In this document: piece by piece, positions 58,081 to 64,000 of the stretch
Position numbering within the stretch: the first letter of the stretch is position 1
Layout of the letters: each line of letters starts with the position of its first letter
Assembly: GCA_963662155.1 (NCBI GenBank)
Contig: OY759267.1
Location: 19,326,438-19,390,437, forward strand
Length of the DNA: 64,000 nucleotides
Origin: Lamellibrachia columna
Lineage: Eukaryota; Annelida; Polychaeta; Sabellida; Siboglinidae
Direction of reading: 5' to 3'
The notes under the pieces: generated by a model
The model's database searches: none
What the model was told of the DNA's origin: nothing
Seen by the model: the letters and a program-made list of their open reading frames with translations, nothing else
Made by a program: the position numbers and the translations under genes

Positions 58081-59144
58081 TTTCTCCAGGTGGCTGTTCA
58101 TGTTATGATGTTGTTGATCCATCGTAACCCGGGTCTTCCTCTCAGATTCTTTCTTGTCATGTTCATGCATCATTTTATCTTCTTGTCACATGACCATACC
58201 AACTCAATTTATTCATCTTGGTCACTTCCACAACATGTACATGATTTGCCTAGCCTAGCTGTCATGCCACTGTTGTTACAAGCAAGTCTTGGACATTGCT
58301 TAACGTACATGTCTCTAGGGAATAATCAAGATCAGCCCTCTCCCAGCCACCTCCTAGAGCAAGCCTGATCCTGGCTTAACTGTAGGGACAGTTACCTAAT
58401 ACCTATATACATGCACAATTTATCCTTGCACCATGCATATCATATTGTATAACATATTAACTATAACAGTAGCACCACTAAACATGATCAAAAGGCAGGG
58501 CCCCTCCCACTGACCACACGTTTCTAGGGTAAAATGTATGTTTAAGCAACTGAATTATTAGTTATAAGACAAACTACATATAGAGTAAATACAACTAACT
58601 GCAGGACAAATAATTTATTTTTATTATTTTATTATTATACATTTATAATGCGCCGTGTATCCGGGTTAAAAACCTGCTCAAAGGTGCTAACAAGGTAATG
58701 CTAAATAATTTTAAATAAATTGAAGAGCTAAAATAAAATGTGATTAAAAGACAGGTAAACATAAGTTAAATACAAAGTTCACTAAATGATTTAAATGAAT
58801 TAATTATGTCAAGAAGTTAAATAAATACATAATAAATAAAAAGATAAAATAAACAACTACAATTAAGTTGATACATTAGATAAACATATAAGTTAATCAG
58901 ATAAGTTAAATAAACAAATTAAATAAATAATAAGTTAAATAAGTAAAATGTTCGAGTGATTAAAATGTCAACAGAGTGTTCGAAAGGCTAATCATAGCAA
59001 TAATAGTTCATTAACTATATTCTCTAAGTTGCATTACATTACCCTGGGTGCGGCCATCATGTGATGGGTAACTGAACTAATCCAACCGACAAGTGACTAT
59101 ATCACATAAAGGTAAAGAGTGTACACGTGCAATAAATATTGAAG
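58081..59144. other. Intergenic; short AT-rich retroposon-like segment
   Basis: TTTATAATGCGCCGTGTATC and CTCAAAGGTGCTAACAAGG at 58640-58695, followed by about 250 bp of AAATAAATA-rich sequence. This resembles the segment at 61775-62150. No gene seen. Confidence 0.45.
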
Positions 59145-59146
59145 CA

Positions 59147-59148
<2 letters not shown>

Positions 59149-59223
<75 letters not shown>
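59149..59223. repeat. (AT)n microsatellite
   Basis: About 37 AT units, roughly 190 bp from the 3' end of the gene 3 coding region. Confidence 0.97.
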
Positions 59224-59229
<6 letters not shown>

Positions 59230-59415
59230 CATAACATTAATTTCATTCTACAAGTGCAGTATCATACTTGTAAGTATCGATGCAGCATATTCCAGATCAA
59301 CGTGAAATAATTAAACAATGACTATATACCACTGTGGTCGTAATATTATTGTGCGTTTATTTCGGCTAAATAGTTCGTAATACTTTCTGTGTTTCTTGAT
59401 GCGTTATAATTACGC

Positions 59416-59588
59416 TTATGGCTTCCTTTGCATACACGGGTCGCTTGTACAGTCGGTTTGTACACACATTGTTCCACCCGTACACGCCTGATGTTCATAA
59501 CGAGTGAGTGTTCCGTGGTTGCACCCAAACCTCATGTATGTAAACTCATCGCAGCACCTGAAGTATTGCCCAGCGTTGCAGGACGTCA
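59416..59588 (-). CDS. Gene 3 exon 8: Cys-rich C-terminal domain
   Basis: 173 nt, same length and stop position as gene 1. Reads VTSCNAGQYFRCCDEFTYM, FGCNHGTL, ACTGGTMC and CTSDPC. It differs from gene 1 at only a few residues (for example D to N and L to F). Confidence 0.82.
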
Positions 59589-62500
59589 CTGAAATTAAAT
59601 ATACGTTATACTATATCAACTGATTTTACATCATCGGCTCCAGAAACAACATCGCCAGCTGTTGACCATTATCTGCTTAGTTTCAATGTTTCGAATAGCA
59701 TGTCATGTTGACATTGCAGGCTGAACAGCAAGGTCGATGTTCATAAACAGATAACTATCATATTTTTTAAATTGTCATTCACCAAAACAAGATGTTATAA
59801 TATAATATGTAGTTTATAGTATGGTTTTACGATAACACATTCAAGCTTTGTAGCTTTAATATCGTCGACAACGATCAGTTACTTCATCGAATTCACACAA
59901 ACAAGATTATTACAAACAATAAAGCAAGTCCATTGGCGAATATCACATTATGAAAACCGATCAATCAACTAGTATGTTTGTGCGCAGTCTATCTCAGATG
60001 ATCCCGTGATTCCGGCCGTTACATAGAGTGAGAATGATAGAGTGGTAATTACCATTGACAACAGATTGGCCGGATCTAATGTCGTGTAGACATACTGGAA
60101 GGAATGCAGGACAGGTAGGTGGTGTTGTCATCACTGTTCCGGCTTCAGTTGTCTGTGAAGCAGTTGTTTGCGCAACAGTTGTCTGTGCATCAGTTGCCTG
60201 TGCAACAGTTGTCTTTGCATCAGTTGTCTGTGCAAAAGTTGTCTGTGCAACAGTTGTCTGTGCATCAGTTGCCTGTGCAACAGTTGTCTGTGCATCAGTT
60301 GTTTGTGCAACAGTTGTCTGTGCATCAGTTGTTTGTGCAACAGTTGTCTGTGCAACAGTTGTCTGTGCATCAGTTGTCTGTGCATCAGTTGTTTGTGCAA
60401 CAGTTGTCTGTGCAACAGTTGTCTGTGCAACAGTTGTCTGTGCATCAGTTGTCTGTGCAACAGTTGTCTGTGCAACAGTTGTCTGTGCAACAGTTGTCTG
60501 TGCATCAGTTGTCTGTGCAACAGTTGTCTGTGCAACAGTTGTCTGTGCAACAGTTGTCTGTGCATCAGTTGTCTGTGCAACAGTTGTCTGTGCAACAGTT
60601 GTCTGTGCAACAGTTGTCTGTGCATCAGTTGTCTGTGCAACAGTTGTTTGTGCAACAGTTGTCTGTGCAACAGTTGTCTGTGCATCAGTTCTTGTCTGTG
60701 CAACAGTTGTCTGTGCAACAGTTGTCTGTGCAACAGTTGTCTGTGCATCAGTTGTCTGTGCAACAGTTGTCTGTGCAACAGTTGTCTGTGCATCAGTTCT
60801 TGTCTGTGCATCAGTTGTCTGTGCATCAGTTGTCTGTGCAGCAGTTGTCTGTGCAACAGTTGTCTGTGCATCAGTTGTTTGTGCAACAGTTGTATGTGCA
60901 TCAGTTGTCTGTGCAAAAGTTGTCTGTGCAACAGTTGTCTGTGCATCAGTTGTTTGTGCAACAGTTGTCTGTGCATCAGTTGTTTGTGCAACAGTTGTCT
61001 GTGCAACAGTTGTCTGTGCATCAGTTGTTTGTGCAACAGTTGTCTGTGCATCAGTTGTTTGTGCAACAGTTGTCTGTGCATCAGTTGTCTGTGCATCAGT
61101 TGTCTGTGCAACAGTTGTCTGTGCAACAGTTGTCTGTGCATCAGTTGTCTGTGCAACAGTTGCATGTGCAACAGTTGTCTGTGCATCAGTTGTCTGTGCA
61201 ACAGTTGTCTGTGCAACAGTTGTCTGTGCATCAGTTGCCTGTGCAACAGTTGTCTGTGCATCAGTTGTCTGTGCATCAGTTGTCTGTGCAACAGTTGCCT
61301 GTGCAACAGTTGTCTGTGCATCAGTTGTCTGTGCAACAGTTGTCTGTGCAACAGTTGCCTGTGCAACAGTTGTCTGTGCAACAGTTGCCTGTGCATCAGT
61401 TGTCTGTGCATCAGTTCTTATCTGTGCATCAGTTGTATGTGCAACAGTTGTCTGTGCAACAGTTGTCTGTGCAACAGTTGTCTGTGCAACAGTTGTCTGC
61501 GCATCAGTTCTTATCTGTGCATCAGTTGTATGTGCAACAGTTGTCTGTGCAACAGTTCTTGTCTGTGCAACAGTTGTCTGTGCATCAGTTATTGCCTGTG
61601 CAACAATTGTCTTTGCAACAGTTGTCTGTGCATCAGTTGTCTGTGCAGCAGTTATTGTCTGTGCAACAGTTGCCTGTCCATCAGGTGTCTGTGCAACAAT
61701 TGTCTGTGCAACAGTTGTCTGTGCAACAGTTGCTCGTTTCGTCATTGGCTGCCTTCCCTTCTCTGTTGATGAAATAATAATACATTTTATTTCATATAGC
61801 GCCAGATCCAATGTTATATTGTTCGTGGCGCTTTACAACATGTACAAGACAATTGTAAGTACTTTTCTAAAATTGCTAAAATAATAATAATTATAACCAT
61901 TTCTACAACCAGTATGCAACTACTTTAAATGAATAAAATATATGCGTATGCTATGTAATTAACACGTGTAATATTAGGCGTATATAAATATATAAGTTAA
62001 TTTTTTAATCAATAATACTAAAACGTAATAAAAATAAATAAATATATAAAAAGTAGGAAAATAAATTAGTAAAATAAATGCAGTAATTAAATAACTATTA
62101 TAAAATATAAATTTTAGTTACAGCTAACTAAGTTTGATACAGAAAATGTAAATACAGGGAAACAAGACGTATAAATGAAACGTTGGTATTTGTATTCTTG
62201 AATGTGTGAGATGTTTATTTGTTAGATTTAATCATAGTCGTGGGTTTGTTGTTACTATTTTAATTAATGAATACAATTACTAGTATTATGGTTTAGCATG
62301 ATGTGTGCGCAGGTTTACCAAGCAATGTTAAAGTAAATCGACACCTCATTGCAGTCATCGGATCAGTTTAATTGTTAATAGGCTGCATTAATTAATTAAC
62401 TGAATTTGATTATTGAATTTGATTATTTGAGCAATTAATCGCTTATTATGATTTAATTAGCTTACGTAATGTTCTTATGTCTGTTTACCAAAACGAGGTA

Positions 62501-63247
62501 ACGTATTTCGTGACTTAAATCAAAACTACATTGCCCTTAGAGATAAATCGAGAATGTGAAGCAAATAACAGAACAATGGACACCAAGACAAGCTCTGAAA
62601 ACGTCTGAACATGTATTGATGTTTAAGATGCACCATGCCATAAGTTAATATGACTGAAAACGATGGTTTGCTAAGCCATGTATACGTTACCGTTTCTATT
62701 GTCGCGTAAGAAACTTACCGCAGAAACTGATGTTCTTGAATTGGGCGCCCAGACCTTTCAGACCACTGGCAGTTTCAAGTGCCGCACGCACCGATTCCTT
62801 CTCGCCAGCTCTCATTCGTGTAGCGTATCGAAGTACGAAATCGACGACGATGCTCCCTTTCCTTAACGCATCAAAAGATCATTTAGGCCTAATATTACAA
62901 AAAGGGTGAATAGTCTTTAGAACATTTCTGTAATTGCACAGTTGTGGGTTCGTTATTTTTCGAAATCATGTTTGCACCCCATTATAATGTCCATTTTACA
63001 TTTCCCATAATTTTTTATATATATTGTTGTGTGTTCACCGTATTTGATACATATGGTGAGTGTATTAATTATAGTTGTTTATGGTTTTTTGTAACTCTTG
63101 TATTTATCGTACTATTATTCAAAAGTACGTACCAGTGGAAAGCAACTAATCAAGATTCGAGTACAACACACTTTTCTTGAAACACAATTAATTTATGGCT
63201 TCTTGTGAAGCGAGTAGTGCGTGTGTATGGAAGCGTGCGTGAGTGTG

Positions 63248-63295
<48 letters not shown>

Positions 63296-63404
63296 TGTGT
63301 GCGTGCAATTGTGCGACACAGGGAACCAGCCACAAAACGTACCGTAATTTTGTCACAGAGCACTCCTCGTAGCTCATCGTCTGACTGATCAACGTAGTGT
63401 ACAC
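59416..63404 (-). CDS. Gene 3: SEA-mucin paralogue, exons 5-8 in window (5' part beyond right edge)
   Basis: Exons 63404-63343, 62861-62719, 61762-60053 and 59588-59416 have the same splice phases as gene 1 and stay open across all joins (2088 nt). Encoded: central SEA segment (TLISQTMSYEECSVTKLR), SEA half with GSIVVDFVLRY, a mucin region of 570 codons, and the Cys-rich end. This is the best candidate for a functional cleavable SEA copy. Exons 1-4 should lie to the right of 64000. An inserted retroposon-like segment sits in intron 6, starting within about 15 bp of the exon 7 acceptor. Confidence 0.83.
60053..61762 (-). CDS. Gene 3 exon 7: mucin-like 5-residue repeat
   Basis: 1710 nt, phase 1-1, open throughout. 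After KGRQPMTKR come about 105 units of 15 bp encoding TVAQT and TDAQT pentapeptides, with occasional 18-bp TRTDAQ units. It ends CPAFLPVCLHDIRSGQSVVN with donor AATG|GTAATT. Thr-rich but Pro-free, unlike the gene 1 repeat. The plus-strand frames are shadows. Confidence 0.87.
61775..62150. mobile_element. Retroposon-like insertion in intron 6 of gene 3
   Basis: CATATAGCGCCAGATCC and TGGCGCTTTACAACATG near the start, then AT-rich AAATAAATA sequence. Absent from the collinear intron of gene 1 (15783-15850), so it is a later insertion. Confidence 0.5.
62719..62861 (-). CDS. Gene 3 exon 6: SEA half with GSIVV cleavage motif
   Basis: 143 nt. Acceptor is TTAAG rather than CAG; donor GCG|GTAAGT. 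Reads KGSIVVDFVLRYATRMRAG, with GS at 62857-62852. The rest is almost identical to gene 1 exon 6. Confidence 0.86.
63236..63306. repeat. (GTGC)n microsatellite in intron 5 of gene 3
   Basis: About 16 units, at the place of the 265-bp GTGC run in gene 1 and the 39-bp minisatellite in gene 2. Confidence 0.95.
63343..63404 (-). CDS. Gene 3 exon 5: central SEA segment
   Basis: 62 nt with acceptor TTTCCAG and donor CG|GTACGT; encodes VYTTLISQ and ECSVTKLR. Confidence 0.82.
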
Positions 63405-63639
63405 CTGGAAACGAAGAAACGATCTTAGTACAGTTCTTTGACAAGTCAACCGTTGTTGCCTCGTCCACAGGTCGGTAGCTGAACGAGGGTAAAACGTCGC
63501 CGTCTACGTCACTGTTCAACGTCCGGGTCTATTGGATGTTGTGCCCTGGGGGTAGATTTTAGCTACCTTTTAATTATCGAGTGTAGATTGGCAGCTAGTG
63601 TGTAGGGATGCACACATCTTTGAAAGAGTTCGTTGGACC

Positions 63640-63750
63640 TCCTTCACCACCAGACCTCCTACACCACAGGTCCCCCAACACCCAGGTCCCCCTACACCCA
63701 GGTCCCCCTACACCCAGGTCCCCCTACACCCAGGACGACCTAGACCGCAG
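63640..63750. repeat. 16-bp minisatellite in intron 4 of gene 3
   Basis: CCTACACCCAGGTCCC-type units, about five copies; the positional counterpart of the other intron 4 minisatellites. Confidence 0.85.
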
Positions 63751-64000
63751 GAACAATTAATCGCTTTTAGTATTCAATGATATCGAGTAGAGACTTAGCA
63801 AACGTTTCATGTGGTGTATCTGGTGACGTTGGCGATCACGGCCCTTCATGCAATTATGTCACTTGTAATTGTCAACAACTGGATATCAATATGACTGATG
63901 TCTCTTAGTTCAGTGTGCATACCATAATCTGTGTTACCAAGCTGTCGTGATTGTCGTAGGCTATCTGGTGATCAAAAAATGACACTCTCCAGCCATTTCG

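Noticed and set aside
60055..61884. Plus-strand frames of 533-609 residues
   Set aside because: Antisense shadows of gene 3 exon 7, for the same reasons.

Overview
The window is eukaryotic, almost certainly from a repeat-rich marine invertebrate. A mollusc or other lophotrochozoan is my best guess and is not proven. The evidence is GT-AG introns, several clades of APE-type LINE, a Helitron relic, a Gypsy-type gag relic, and abundant micro- and minisatellites. There is no bacterial, organellar or rRNA/tRNA signal. Most long open frames are translations of tandem repeats and are not genes.

The central result is a head-to-tail gene family on the minus strand, built by hand from splice sites. 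Gene 1 (24168 down to 14090) has eight exons. Every intron is GT-AG, and the phases (2,1,1,0,2,1,1) join into one uninterrupted 642-residue frame. The predicted protein has a Ser-rich cytoplasmic N-terminus, one signal-anchor transmembrane helix (type II), a short Thr-rich stalk, a SEA domain with a G|S autoproteolysis-type site, a long Thr-rich mucin-like repeat, and a small Cys-rich C-terminal domain. Gene 2 (52701 to 38896) is the same gene in decay: the SEA exon carrying the cleavage site is deleted, frames are broken, and two LINEs sit in intron 4. Gene 3 (63404 to 59416) keeps intact exons 5-8 and continues beyond the right edge. Two more fragments remain: copy A (about 27.1-30.1 kb, with the TM exon) and copy B (about 32.8-33.7 kb, a dead stalk exon). 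The cluster therefore once held at least four copies.

Layout: 1-0.47 kb, short tandem repeat. 0.47-3.99 kb, LINE with an intact 1020-aa frame (-). 4.0-7.4 kb, RTE-type LINE with two lesions (-). 8.4-9.7 kb, decayed LINE interrupted by a GTGC microsatellite. 11.3-11.8 kb, large TG microsatellite. 12-13.9 kb, dispersed palindromic repeats. 14.1-24.2 kb, gene 1, with a Gypsy-like relic and a LINE in intron 1. 25.8-27.1 kb and 36.1-38.0 kb, a duplicated flank. 27.1-30.1 kb, copy A. 30.1-35.65 kb, a very large inverted repeat with 22-bp satellite arrays in both arms and copy B in its centre. 38.6 kb, palindromic MITE. 38.9-52.7 kb, gene 2. 53.2-56.1 kb, RTE fragment / Helitron fragment / 5'-truncated LINE. 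59.4-64 kb, gene 3.

The intact copies look like membrane-tethered mucins of a surface barrier or recognition type. The paralogues differ mainly in their mucin repeats: a 6-residue unit in gene 1, a 5-residue unit in gene 3, irregular in gene 2. The same introns carry minisatellites with different units in each copy. Function is inferred from architecture only.
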